The notes below the pieces were generated by a model. It ran no database searches. It was not told the origin of the DNA and worked only from the letters and a program-made list of their open reading frames with translations. The translations under genes were made by a program, and so were the position numbers. From Astropecten irregularis (taxonomy: Eukaryota > Echinodermata > Asteroidea > Paxillosida > Astropectinidae), in assembly GCA_963971285.1 (NCBI GenBank), contig OZ020258.1:7646614-7710613 (forward strand): a stretch of DNA of 64,000 nt, in the 5' to 3' direction. Position 1 is the stretch's first letter, and every line of letters starts with the position of its first letter. Shown piece by piece: positions 9,596 through 21,100 of the stretch.

Positions 9596-10440
9596 TAGTG
9601 GTTAGCCATCCCTGGTCCACTCCTGGCAGCAGGTAGCCAACCACCCTTGGACCAACCTGCTGCCAGGTGTGGACCAGCCCTGGCTATCACCCGGTTAGCT
9701 GACCCTGGTCCACCCCTGGCTACCACCCGGTTAGCCATCCCTGGTCCACCCCTGGCAGCAGGTTGCCAACCACCCTTGGACCAACCTGCTGCCAGGTTTG
9801 GACCAGCCCTGGCTACCACCCGGTTAGCCACCCCTGGTCCACCCCTGGCTACCACCCGGTTAGCCATCCCTGGTCCACCCCTGGCAGCAGGTTGCCAACC
9901 ACCCTTGGACCAACCTGCTGCCAGGTTTGGACCAGCCTTGGCTACCACCCGGTTAGCCACCCGTGGTCCACCCCTGGCTACCGCCCGGTTAGCCATCCCT
10001 GGTCCACCCCTGGCAGCAGGTTGCCAACCACCCTTGGACCAACCTGCTGCCAGGTGTAGGCCAGCCCTGGCTACCACCCGGTTAGCCATCCCTGGTCCAC
10101 CCCTGGCAGCAGGTTGCCAACCACCCTTGGACCAACCTGCTGCCAGGTGTGGACCAGCCCTGGCTACCACCCGATAAGCCATCCCTGGTCCACCCCTGGC
10201 AGCAGGTTGCCAACCACCCTTGGACCAACCTGCTGCCAGGTTTGGACCAGCCCTGGCTACCACCCGGTTAGCCACCCCTGGCCCAACCCTGGCCGGTTGA
10301 GCATTAACAGGCTTGGTCCAGCTGTGGCATGCCAGGCCTGGGCCGACCCAATCTGTCAGGTCACGCCAGGGTTTAGCCATCCCTGGGCCAGGTGTCTTTT
10401 GCTGGCTGGGATGTAGCCTGACCAAAAAGTGCCTTCGCAT
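9595..10440 (-). other. Repeat-encoded open frame, 281 codons, coding status doubtful
   Basis: The frame runs from ATG at 10440 to a stop at 9595. The first 50 residues (MRRHFLVRLHPSQQKTPGPG...) are not strictly repetitive. The rest is repeats of GPGMANRVVARAGPNLAAGW and SKGGWQPAARG. I see no signal peptide, domain or splice sites. The frame follows from repeat units divisible by three and from palindromic units, which also keep the opposite strand open. A genuine low-complexity protein cannot be excluded, but I expect none. Confidence 0.2.
9596..10390. repeat. GC-rich hairpin minisatellite with 129/93-bp units
   Basis: Successive copies of ACCAACCTGC start at 9651, 9780, 9909, 10038, 10131 and 10224, giving spacings of 129, 129, 129, 93 and 93. 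The 36-bp difference is one extra GGTTAGCC...CTACCACCC segment. Each unit is self-complementary: GGTCCACCCCTGGCAGCAGG pairs with CCTGCTGCCAGGTGTGGACC around a short loop, and a second weaker pair joins GGACCAGCCCTGGCTA with TAGCCATCCCTGGTCC. All spacings are multiples of three, so reading frames stay open on both strands: 281 codons on minus (9595-10440) and 176 on plus (9647-10177). It is GC-rich in otherwise AT-rich DNA. Confidence 0.9.
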
Positions 10441-10650
10441 TTTTGCTTAACTTAGATTGAATTTAAGCTTGGGGAATGATTATGATGGTTTGGTTCCGGC
10501 CTTCAGTTGACTTGAAGTGGTCATCGTCTATTGTTGAGTAAATGTGCCCCTCGTTGCTAAGGAACTCCAATGCTTCTCTGTAAAGCAAGGAAATGAGAAG
10601 GTGTTGATCAAACTTCATTCCAATATAAAAGAAATCTCGGGGAAAGTATA

Positions 10651-11737
10651 GGTTTTCCCGCACATTTTAAAACTTTTTTCATTCAATTTCCAAAGCGAGT
10701 AACTTCAATTTCGTCTCGGAGATTCCTAACCTTGCATATCCCATGTTCAATTTCGTATTTGGTTGCACATTTTGACACTTTGACCAACCAATTTGATACA
10801 TTTGCCATACATTTTAATCAAAGACAATTCAATTTCGTTGACCGCAGCTGCCAAACGAACGATAGACGGATCAATTTCGTTATTTTGAAATCAAATTTGT
10901 CTAACATTCATTTAAATTCGTCACATTATTATATGCCGTCCTTCATTTTTTTAAGTTCCGTTTCATCATTTCATTTTTACTTTAAACATTACTTACTAAT
11001 GTCGGAAGAATACTTGTCTGACGCAGTAAAACACCCGAACTGAGAATGTATGATGTGCTTTTCGAAAATAATGTTAGCCTATTTTAGTGTGTATACATGC
11101 AGATCGGTATTTTTTTTGGCCGGAAAAATCTCAGTAGAGGAAAGATGGTTTTTAAAATATGCATACAAAAAATAAGCAGGCCTATACTTCATCAAAATAA
11201 AAGAAGATGTATGCATTATTTCACATCTTTTTCAGAATAGTCCACACCATCACTTAATTGGTTGTATGGCCCTCTGGCACAGTTTCCATTTGGATCCATT
11301 TGCCTACATTACGACGATTTCTGATGTTCAAAGTATAAAGTGGTGTAAGACGGTTCGGAATCATGAGAGCGAGTGAAATAAACTAGGCTACATGTAGCCT
11401 AAAAAGGGGCTTATAAAGTGCATACCTATATTAGCTTTTTTACAAAGCTGGTTTTAGTCAGATTTTCAGTTTAATTTGAACGACAAATTCTTGAAATCGC
11501 TTGGCAAAAGACGAATTTGATCATTCTTTATGTAGATGATGATCAAGTGAGACGAATTAGAGTGATATATGACGAAAACGAATGAAAACTGACGAAACCG
11601 ATTAAACATTGATCAATTCGAATGACCAATGACTAAATTGAATGTAGCATTTGCACATTCCAGTCTTCTCGGGACGAAATTGAAGTGAATTGCTTAGGAA
11701 ATTGAATGAAAAAAGTTTGAAAATGTGCGGGAAAACC
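10651..11737. mobile_element. 1.09-kb foldback element with ~80-bp inverted termini
   Basis: The left end GGTTTTCCCGCACATTTT and right end AAAATGTGCGGGAAAACC are exact inverted repeats. Similarity continues inward for about 80 bp (ACTTTTTTCATTCAATTTCC, CTTCAATTTCGTC). Subterminal regions carry many copies of the word CAATTTCGT on the left and its complement ACGAAATTG or close variants on the right, typical of transposase-binding arrays. The interior has one 103-codon frame (10732-11043) without recognisable features. Superfamily unknown. Confidence 0.8.
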
Positions 11738-11940
11738 AATATTACAAGAAAACCAAACCAAGCTGTGAAATTCATCATGGCTTAGATGTCCTATACTTCT
11801 GTTACTTTGATATTCAAGTTAATTCAATACATCGATCCAGTAGGCCACGCCCCGACAAGCAACGGTGCACACGTTATGTTGCATTTTCAATGAATACTAT
11901 TTTCCTCACTTGCCGCACAAAAAAAGAAGAAAAATTTCGT
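11738..11940. other. Spacer, nothing recognised
   Basis: Short low-copy sequence between the 1.09-kb foldback and the next MITE. Confidence 0.4.
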
Positions 11941-11944
11941 TTAA

Positions 11945-12306
11945 AGGTAGTATCATACTTTGGTTAGAAACCAAAACAGAAATGTTCACAGATTTACATA
12001 TAACTTGCAGAGTATGAAGCTGGTGGTGGTGGAAACATACCGTTAAAATTTTTCCGCCTGAAATGGTGTATTTTATCCAGAAATTAGTAAAACAACGACC
12101 AAAAATCTTTTTGATCTTTTAAAAGATCAAAAATAAAAGAGAAAAGACTTAAGAAATACTGTGGCCGTATGTTTTTCACTGTTTTCTCAAAATGTGGGCA
12201 CCGTATGGGACTGAAATTTACACAGATGACTGTGACTGTAATTTCCTTGATATTTTTGGCCATAAATCTTTATTTCTTTGACAAAAACCAAAGTATGATA
12301 TTACCT
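11945..12306 (+). mobile_element. TTAA-type MITE family 1, complete (362 bp), reference copy
   Basis: TTAA at 11941-11944 precedes AGGTAGTATCATACTTTGG. The right end CCAAAGTATGATATTACCT is its inverse, followed by TTAC, a one-base decay of the target duplication. The interior includes the perfect palindrome TTTTGATCTTTTAAAAGATC region near 12110-12130 and the GTGGGCACCGTATGGGACTG block. This copy defines the family used to recognise copies at 1, 2157, 7208 and 58532. Confidence 0.9.
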
Positions 12307-12310
12307 TTAC

Positions 12311-12544
12311 GTGTAAGAATTTCTATTCAAGGAATCTATATTGAAGGGAGCACACAAGATTTGCAAGGTCTGAAAAAAATTTATTGAGTTTGAGACAAGA
12401 GAAAATGGACTAAACAGTTTATAAACAGTGCAAACAGTCACCATGGGAAATCTTGGTTCATCAGATGCTGGATTTTTCAAGGAAATCAAGATTTAGTGTC
12501 TTTTTCAAAGATCGTTCGTCCGAATTATTTTTGAAACAAACAAT
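12311..12544. other. Spacer, nothing recognised
   Basis: Low-copy sequence with no supported feature. Confidence 0.4.
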
Positions 12545-12548
12545 TTAA

Positions 12549-12896
12549 AGGACACCCTCTCTTGAGTTGTTTTAGTTATCCCCTTTCACTCAAGGTATGA
12601 AGATGGTGCTGGTAGAAATATACCGTTAAAATATATATTCACCTGAAATGCTGTATTTACCCAGAAATTAGTCAAACAAAGACCTGAAACAGTTTTGATC
12701 TCGCGGGGTGATCAAAACCATTCTTCATGTTTTATAAAAAAAACATTGAGTCAGGTTTTCGCTATTTTCTTGTGACTCAGATGTCCGATTGAGTTCAAAT
12801 TTTCACAGGTTTATTATTCCATGTACAAAATTGTTTGATCAGACAGAGAATGAGTGCTGTCCTGTGATCTTTACCAATCATGTATTGTACATGCCT
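12549..12896. mobile_element. Chimeric TTAA-type MITE (family 1 left, family 3 right)
   Basis: TTAA at 12545-12548 precedes AGGACACCC. The left half (GGTATGAAGATGGTGCTGG, ATATACCGTTAAAAT, CCAGAAATTAGT) matches family 1 at 12010-12095. The right half (TTTTCGCTATTTTCTTGTGA, TTTACCAATCATGTATTGTA) is the inverse of family 3 at 6762-6935. The right terminus is decayed, so its edge is approximate. Confidence 0.7.
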
Positions 12897-12939
12897 GACA
12901 GCTGACAACGAAGGTTTCTGTTGCACCTTCTGTCACCAT

Positions 12940-13179
12940 GGGCCAATTTCATGAAATTGTTAAGCACAAAAATTTGCTTAGCACAAAAATGTCTCGCCCA
13001 ATAAAACAAACCACCATTGAAAATTCCATTTGATATTCATGGTCAGCCAAAGAACAGCCAAAGAACAATCACAAGTGATACACAACACTTGGAAATTTGG
13101 TTGTTAACCCTGTTTTTATTAGGAAGGAAATGTCATGCTTAGCAAATTTTTGTGCTTAACAGTTTTATGAAATTGGCCC
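12940..13179. mobile_element. GGGCC-terminal MITE (240 bp)
   Basis: Left GGGCCAATTTCATGAAATTG and right CATAAAACTGTTAAGCACAA (read on the minus strand) form inverted arms of about 45 bp, both containing GTTAAGCACAAAAATTTGCT. The flanks share CAT. No coding capacity. Class unknown. Confidence 0.82.
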
Positions 13180-13180
13180 C

Positions 13181-13504
13181 ATGTCTGCAACAAAGCCCCA
13201 CCTTTACCTTCTTTTGTTGACTGGCGTTCCTTTCATTTCTTGATGAGAGGTAATTGACGGTCACGCCTTGATCGTCATGGCAAGCTGTGATCAAACGGTG
13301 CACCTGGAGGTATTTTATGTCAAATTATAAAAATAACAAAATTGTGGTCAGTAAAATGGCCGGCCAACCAACACTGCCCACTCAAGGCATCTATGCCTTA
13401 CTGTACCTGGTACAAGTGTGAACAAACCTGTATTGAAGACTTCAAACAAAATCCTCAACAGAAAATAAATAAATAATCATGTAAATAATACAGAGGGTAT
13501 TGAA
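13181..13504. other. Spacer, nothing recognised
   Basis: Low-copy non-coding sequence. Confidence 0.4.
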
Positions 13505-13677
13505 GTTACATTAATAGCGCTCCGCACTAATGACGCCACAAAATCCCCGGCTGTCAGACAAACATTGTCTAACACGCGTAGTGTACATGGACGCGCACAC
13601 CCACACAAGTGCATGGTTGCAATGTTTGTCAGAGATCTGGTGCTATTTTTAGCGTAAGTGCGGAGCGCTATTGTAAC
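13505..13677. mobile_element. Short foldback (173 bp) with ATAGCGCTCCGCACT arms
   Basis: ATAGCGCTCCGCACT near 13514 and its inverse AGTGCGGAGCGCTAT near 13658 lie in longer arms that also share TGACAAACATTG. The arms contain small indels. GTTACA and TGTAAC mark the outer ends. Confidence 0.7.
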
Positions 13678-13708
13678 CCCGATAAACTTTATTTATTTTA
13701 TCCAAGCA

Positions 13709-13965
13709 GTGTTGGAGTAGAGTCCTCAGATCCGAGTATAGTCCGAGTACTTCAAGGTCTTAGTACCTAGTCCGAGTACATTGCTGTCTAGTCTAAGTGC
13801 TATTAGTATCGAGTCCAAGTACATTCAAGGTTAGTAAGACTTGAAGCTATGCATGGTGGAAGTACTTAATGACTTAAGTACTTTGACTCGACAGCAATGT
13901 ACTCAGACCTTGAAGTACTCGGAGTACAACTCTGTAAATCGGATCTGAGGACTCGACTCCAACAC
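13709..13965. mobile_element. Foldback element (257 bp)
   Basis: GTGTTGGAGTAGAGTCCTCA at the left and TGAGGACTCGACTCCAACAC at the right are inverted with one mismatch. Similarity continues inward (GAGTACTTCAAGGTCT, GTACATTGCTGTC) so that nearly the whole element folds on itself. The word GAGTAC and variants recur inside. Confidence 0.82.
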
Positions 13966-14605
13966 CAATATAAACTCACATCACTGTCGATCCACTTTCA
14001 GATGTCCAAGATCGGCCCCGTTCTGTCGTCCACTTTGTACAAGATGTTGGTTGCCACGACATTTCCACCTAGCTGACGAATCAGGCCGATGATTGACACC
14101 TGTTACAATCAATCAAATAATCAATAATCAATCAAGCAATAAGCAGTAAAAAAAATAATCATAACATACAGTAATACACATATAGTAAAAGAAGTTCAAA
14201 AAAATGTTAAGCCTTTTTCAATGAGATGGGAGATGGGGGCCGATTTCACAAATCAAAAAGATTGATCTTAGGTGTGAATTCATCTTAATTGCTAAGCAAC
14301 GTGTGATGTCACAACACAAATCGCCTATGGTGATACTAACATCTCATCTGAAGACAAATCTTAGTGTTTGATGAAATCCAGCCCTGGTTGTATAATTACA
14401 TACTAGGTAGCCCCACCAGTAGGCTTATGGTATACAGTTTAGCATCGTATGCCATAATATAAACCACACGTACACAAATTTTGATTGCCCACTAAAAGTG
14501 CTCTTGTCAAAGACAAGAAAACACTCAAAGCGAAATTCTGTTTCTAGCTCCCTGCCGATTTCACAATGCACTAAGATAAATATCAGTTAATTGTATATCA
14601 TTTAA
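13966..14605. other. Spacer with degenerate inverted-repeat traces
   Basis: Contains GGGGGCCGATTTCACAAATC near 14236 and TGATGAAATCCAGCCC near 14379, which look like the decayed ends of another small element. No gene seen. Confidence 0.35.
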
Positions 14606-14979
14606 AGGGATTGCATACGTTTGGTAATTTGAGCCTATTGTTTGTTTCAAACCAATATAATTGTATATATACCATAAAACTAACCTGTGAAAGTTTCAAT
14701 TCAAAAGGTGGTAGCGTTTGTGAGATTTTGGCGACAAACTAGAGCGGTTATTTCACGCCAGATAACAGTAAGTCAATAGCTGAGAAGCGTTACGGCCATA
14801 ACGCTTCTCAGATTCATAATTTTTGGAGATGAAAAGTGACATACTTTTCCATAACCGCGGTACTTCGAATTGAACGTTTCTCAATATGCATTATACTATC
14901 CAAAGCAGCTGTACTTCTCACCAAGTAAGTTTTTATTGCCATAAATTTTCAGAGTCATTACCAAACGTATGCAATGCCT
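14606..14979. mobile_element. TTAA-type MITE with long near-perfect TIR (374 bp), beside satellite
   Basis: TTAA at 14602-14605 and 14980-14983. The termini share TTGCATACGTTTGGTAAT, with one mismatch over about 25 bp. A 13-bp perfect hairpin (CTGAGAAGCGTTA, 6-base loop, TAACGCTTCTCAG) lies at 14780-14811. The high arm identity suggests a recent insertion. It ends only about 18 bp before the large satellite begins. Confidence 0.9.
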
Positions 14980-15196
14980 TTAAGCGCTTTGAATAACATG
15001 GCCTCAAATTACACCAAAATCCTTCCATGACAAGTTGATTGGCATTTTTCTTGCTCGAAATGGTTCCTGGTAGTCATAGCTAGCTATGAGGAAGGAAGCG
15101 AGCATTTCGGAAAAAAGTCGGTTTTGGGGCAAAATTGAAAAAAGCTGCTGCGGAGGACCACATGGATTTTTCTGAAATTTGACTGACTTCCAAAAT

Positions 15197-18100
15197 GACC
15201 TCAAATTACACCAAAATCCTTCCACGACAAGTTGATTGGCATTTTTCTGTTCGAAATGGTTCGTGGAAGTCATAGCGACCTATGAGGAAGATAGCGCGCA
15301 TTTCTGAAAAAAGTCAGTTTTGGGGCAAAAATCGAAAAAACTCATGTGGGGGACCACATAAAATTTTTGAAGTTTCAGTCACAAACAAAATGGCCTCAAA
15401 TTACACAAAAATCCTTGCATGACAAGCTGATTGGCATTTTTTTGTTCGAAATGGTTCCTGGTAGTCATAGCGACCTATGAGGAAGATAGCGCGCATTTCT
15501 GAAAAAAGTCAGTTTTCGGGCAAAAATCGAAAAAACTCATGTGGGGGACCACATACAATTTTTGAAGTTTCAGTCACGAACAAAATGGCCTCAAATTACA
15601 CAAAACTCCTTGCATGACAAGTTGATTGGCATTTTTTTGTTCGAAATGGTTCCTGGAAGTCATAGCGACCTATGAGGAAGATAGCGCGCATTTTTGAAAA
15701 AAGTCAGTTTGGGGAAAAAATCGAAAAAACTCATGTGGGGGACCACATAAAATTTTTGAAGTTTCAGTCACGAACAAAATGGCCTCAAATTACACAAAAC
15801 TCCTTGCATGACAAGTTGATTGGCATATTTTTGTTCGAAATGGTTCCTGGTAGTCATAGCGACCTATGAGGAAGATAGCGCGCATTTCTGAAAAAAGTCA
15901 GTTTTGGGGCAAAAATCGAAAAAACTCATGTGGGGGACCACATAAAATTTTTGAAGTTTCTGTCACGAACAAAATGGCCTCAAATTACACAAAAATCCTT
16001 CCATGACAAGTTGATTGACATTTTTTTGTTCGAAATGGTTCCTGGAAGTCATAGCGACCTATGAGGAAGATAGCGCGCATTTCTGAAAAAAGTCAGTTTT
16101 GGGGCAAAAATCGAAAAAACTCATGTGGGGGACCACATAAAATTTTTGAAGTTTCAGTCACGAACAAAATGGCCTCAAATTACACAAAAATCCTTCCATG
16201 ACAAGTTGATTGGTATTTTTTTGTTCGAAATGGTTCCTGGTAGTCATAGCTAACAACGAGGAAGATAACACGCATTTCTGAAAAAAGTCAGTTTTGGGGC
16301 AAAAATCGAAAAAACTCATGTGGGGGACCACATAAAATTTTTGAAGTTTCAGTCACAAACAAAATGGCCTCAAATTACACAAAAATCCTTCCATGACAAG
16401 TTGATTGGCATTTTTCTTGTTCGAAATGGTTCCTGGAAGTCATAGCGACCTATGAGGAAGATAGCGCGCATTTCTGAAAAAAGTAAGTTTTTGGGCAAAA
16501 ATCGAAAAAACTCATGTGGGGGACCACATAAAATTTTTGAAGTTTCAGTCACGAACAAAATGGCCTCAAATTACACAAAAATCCTTGCATGACAAGTTGA
16601 TTGGCATTTTTTTGTTTGAAATGGTTCCTGGTAGTCATAGCGACCTATGAGGAAGATAGCGCGCATTTCTGAAAAAAGTCAGTTTTTTGGAAAAAATTGA
16701 AAAAACTCATGTGGGGGACCACATAAAATTTTTGAAGTTTCAGTCACGAACAAAATGGCCTCAAATTACACAAAAAACCTTGCATGACAAGTTGATTGGC
16801 ATTTTTTTGTTCGAAATGGTTCCTGGAAGTCATAGCGACCTATGAGGAAGATAGCGCGCATTTCTGAAAAAAGTAAGTTTTTGGGAAAAAATTGAAAAAA
16901 CTCATGTGGGGGACCACATAAAATTTTTGAAGTTTCAGTCACGAACAAAATGGCCTCAAATTACACAAAAATCCTTGCATGACAAGTTGATTGGCATTTT
17001 TCTTGTTCGAAATGGTTCCTGGAAGTCATAGCGACCTATGAGGAAGATAGCGCGCATTTCTGAAAAAAGTCAGTTTTTGGGCAAAAATAAAAAGAACTCA
17101 TGTGGGGGACCACATAAAATTTTTGAAGTTTCAGTCGCGAACAAAATGGCCTCAAATTACACAAAAATCCTTCCATGACAAGTTGATTGGTATTTTTTTG
17201 TTCGAAATGGTTCCTGGTAGTCATAGCTAACAATGAGGAAGATAGCAAGCATTTCTGAAAAAAGTCAGTTTTGGGGCAAAAATCGAAAAAACTCATGTGG
17301 GGGACCACATAAAATTTTTGAAGTTTCAGTCACAAACAAAATGGCCTCAAATTACACAAAAATCCTTCCATGACAAGTTGATTGGCATTTTTCTTGTTCG
17401 AAATGGTTCCTGGAAGTCATAGCGACCTATCAGGAAGATAGCACGCATTTCTGAAAAAAGTCAGTTTTGGGGCAAAAATCGAAAAAACTCATGTGGGGGA
17501 CCACATAAAATTTTTGAAGTTTCAGTCACAAACAAAATGGCCTCAAATTACACAAAAATCCTTCCATGACAAGTTGATTGGCATTTTTCTTGTTCGAAAT
17601 GGTTCCTGGAAGTCATAGCGACCTATCAGGAAGATAGCACGCATTTCTGAAAAAAGTAAGTTTTTGGGAAAAAATTGAAAAAACTCATGTGGGGGACCAC
17701 ATAAAATTTTTGAAGTTTCAGTCACGAACAAAATGGCCTCAAATTACACAAAAATCCTTGCATGACAAGTTGATTGGCATTTTTTGTTCGAAATGGTTCC
17801 TGGTAGTCATAGCGACCTATGAGGAAGATAGCGCGCATTTCTGAAAAAAGTCAGTTTTTGGGCAAAAATAAAAAAAACTCATGTGGGGGACCACATAAAT
17901 TTTTTGAAGTTTCAGTCGCGAACAAAATGGTCTCAAATTACACAAAAATCCTTCCATGACAAGTTGATTGGCATTTTTCTTGTTCGAAATGGTTCCTGGT
18001 AGTCATAGCGACCTATGAGGAAGATAGCGCGCATTTCTGAAAAAAGTCAGTTTTTCGGCAAAAATCGAAAAAACTCATGTGGGGGACCACATACAATTTT

Positions 18101-21100
18101 TGAAGTTTCAGTCACGAATAAAATGGCCTCAAATTACACAAAAAACCTTGCATGACAAGTTGATTGGCATTTTTCTTGTTCGAAATGGTTCCTGGTAGTC
18201 ATAGCGACCTATGAGGAAGATAGCGCGCATTTCTGAAAAAAGTCAGTTTTTGGGCAAAAATCGAAAAAACTCATGTGGGGGACCACATACAATTTTTGAA
18301 GTTTCAGTCACGAACAAAATGGCCTCAAATTACACAAAACTCCTTGCATGACAAGTTGATTGGCATTTTTTTGTTCGAAATGGTTCCTGGAAGTCATAGC
18401 GACCTATGAGGAAGATAGCGCGCATTTTTGAAAAAAGTCAGTTTGGGGAAAAAATCGAAAAAACTCATGTGGGGGACCACATAACATTTTTGAAGTTTCA
18501 GTCACGAACAAAATGGCCTCAAATTACACAAAACTCCTTGCATGACAAGTTGATTGGCATATTTTTGTTCGAAATGGTTCCTGGTAGTCATAGCGACCTA
18601 TGAGGAAGATAGCGCGCATTTCTGAAAAAAGTCAGTTTTGGGGCAAAAATCGAAAAAACTCATGTGGGGGACCACATAAAATTTTTGAAGTTTCTGTCAC
18701 GAACAAAATGGCCTCAAATTACACAAAAATCCTTCCATGACAAGTTGATTGACATTTTTTTGTTCGAAATGGTTCCTGGAAGTCATAGCGACCTATGAGG
18801 AAGATAGCGCGCATTTCTGAAAAAAGTCAGTTTTTGGGCAAAAATAAAAAGAACTCATGTGGGGGACCACATAAAATTTTTGAAGTTTCAGTCGCGAACA
18901 AAATGGCCTCAAATTACACAAAAATCCTTCCATGACAAGTTGATTGGCATTTTTTTGTTCGAAATGGTTCCTGGCAGTCATAGCTAACTATGAGGAAGAT
19001 AGCGCGCATTTCTGAAAAAAGTCAGTTTTGGGGCAAAAATCGAAAAAACTCATGTGGGGGACCACATAAAATTTTTGAAGTTTCAGTCACGAACAAAATG
19101 GCCTCAAATTACACAAAAATCCTTCCATGACAAGTTGATTGGTATTTTTTTGTTCGAAATGGTTCCTGGTAGTCATAGCTAACAACGAGGAAGATAACAC
19201 GCATTTCTGAAAAAAGTCAGTTTTGGGGCAAAAATCGAAAAAAACTCATGTGGGGGACCACATAAAATTTTTGAAGTTTCAGTCACAAACAAAATGGCCT
19301 CAAATTACACAAAAATCCTTCCATGACAAGTTGATTGGCATTTTTTTGTTCGAAATGGTTCCTGGCAGTCATAGCTAACTATGAGGAAGATAGCGCGCAT
19401 TTCTGAAAAAAGTCAGTTTTGGGGCAAAAATCGAAAAAACTCATGTGGGGGACCACATAAAATTTTTGAAGTTTCAGTCACGAACAAAATGGCCTCAAAT
19501 TACACAAAAATCCTTCCATGACAAGTTGATTGGTATTTTTTTGTTCGAAATGGTTCCTGGTAGTCATAGCTAACAACGAGGAAGATAACACGCATTTCTG
19601 AAAAAAGTCAGTTTTGGGGCAAAAATCGAAAAAACTCATGTGGGGGACCACATAAAATTTTTGAAGTTTCAGTCACAAACAAAATGGCCTCAAATTACAC
19701 AAAAATCCTTCCATGACAAGTTGATTGGCATTTTTCTTGTTCGAAATGGTTCCTGGAAGTCATAGCGACCTATGAGGAAGATAGCGCGCATTTCTGAAAA
19801 AAGTAAGTTTTTGGGCAAAAATCGAAAAAACTCATGTGGGGGACCACATAAAATTTTTGAAGTTTCAGTCACGAACAAAATGGCCTCAAATTACACAAAA
19901 ATCCTTGCATGACAAGTTGATTGGCATTTTTTTGTTTGAAATGGTTCCTGGTAGTCATAGCGACCTATGAGGAAGATAGCGCGCATTTCTGAAAAAATTC
20001 AGTTTTTTGGAAAAAATTGAAAAAACTCATGTGGGGGACCACATAAAATTTTTGAAGTTTCAGTCACGAACAAAATGGCCTCAAATTACACAAAAAACCT
20101 TGCATGACAAGTTGATTGGCATTTTTTTGTTCGAAATGGTTCCTGGAAGTCATAGCGACCTATGAGGAAGATAGCGCGCATTTCTGAAAAAAGTAAGTTT
20201 TTGGGAAAAAATTGAAAAAACTCATGTGGGGGACCACATAAAATTTTTGAAGTTTCAGTCACGAACAAAATGGCCTCAAATTACACAAAAATCCTTGCAT
20301 GACAAGTTGATTGGCATTTTTCTTGTTCGAAATGGTTCCTGGAAGTCATAGCGACCTATGAGGAAGATAGCGCGCATTTCTGAAAAAAGTCAGTTTTTGG
20401 GCAAAAATAAAAAGAACTCATGTGGGGGACCACATAAAATTTTTGAAGTTTCAGTCGCGAACAAAATGGCCTCAAATTACACAAAAATCCTTCCATGACA
20501 AGTTGATTGGTATTTTTTTGTTCGAAATGGTTCCTGGTAGTCATAGCTAACAATGAGGAAGATAGCAAGCATTTCTGAAAAAAGTCAGTTTTGGGGCAAA
20601 AATCGAAAAAACTCATGTGGGGGACCACATAAAATTTTTGAAGTTTCAGTCACAAACAAAATGGCCTCAAATTACACAAAAATCCTTCCATGACAAGTTG
20701 ATTGGCATTTTTCTTGTTCGAAATGGTTCCTGGAAGTCATAGCGACCTATCAGGAAGATAGCACGCATTTCTGAAAAAAGTCAGTTTTGGGGCAAAAATC
20801 GAAAAAACTCATGTGGGGGACCACATAAAATTTTTGAAGTTTCAGTCACAAACAAAATGGCCTCAAATTACACAAAAATCCTTCCATGACAAGTTGATTG
20901 GCATTTTTCTTGTTCGAAATGGTTCCTGGAAGTCATAGCGACCTATCAGGAAGATAGCACGCATTTCTGAAAAAAGTAAGTTTTTGGGAAAAAATTGAAA
21001 AAACTCATGTGGGGGACCACATAAAATTTTTGAAGTTTCAGTCACGAACAAAATGGCCTCAAATTACACAAAAATCCTTGCATGACAAGTTGATTGGCAT

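Noticed and set aside
9647-10177. Plus-strand 176-codon proline-rich frame
   Set aside because: It is the complement of the palindromic 129/93-bp minisatellite. It exists because units are multiples of three and self-complementary.
10732-11043. 103-codon frame inside the 1.09-kb foldback as a transposase remnant
   Set aside because: No catalytic motif or recognisable domain. It includes subterminal repeat words and is short, so chance is enough.
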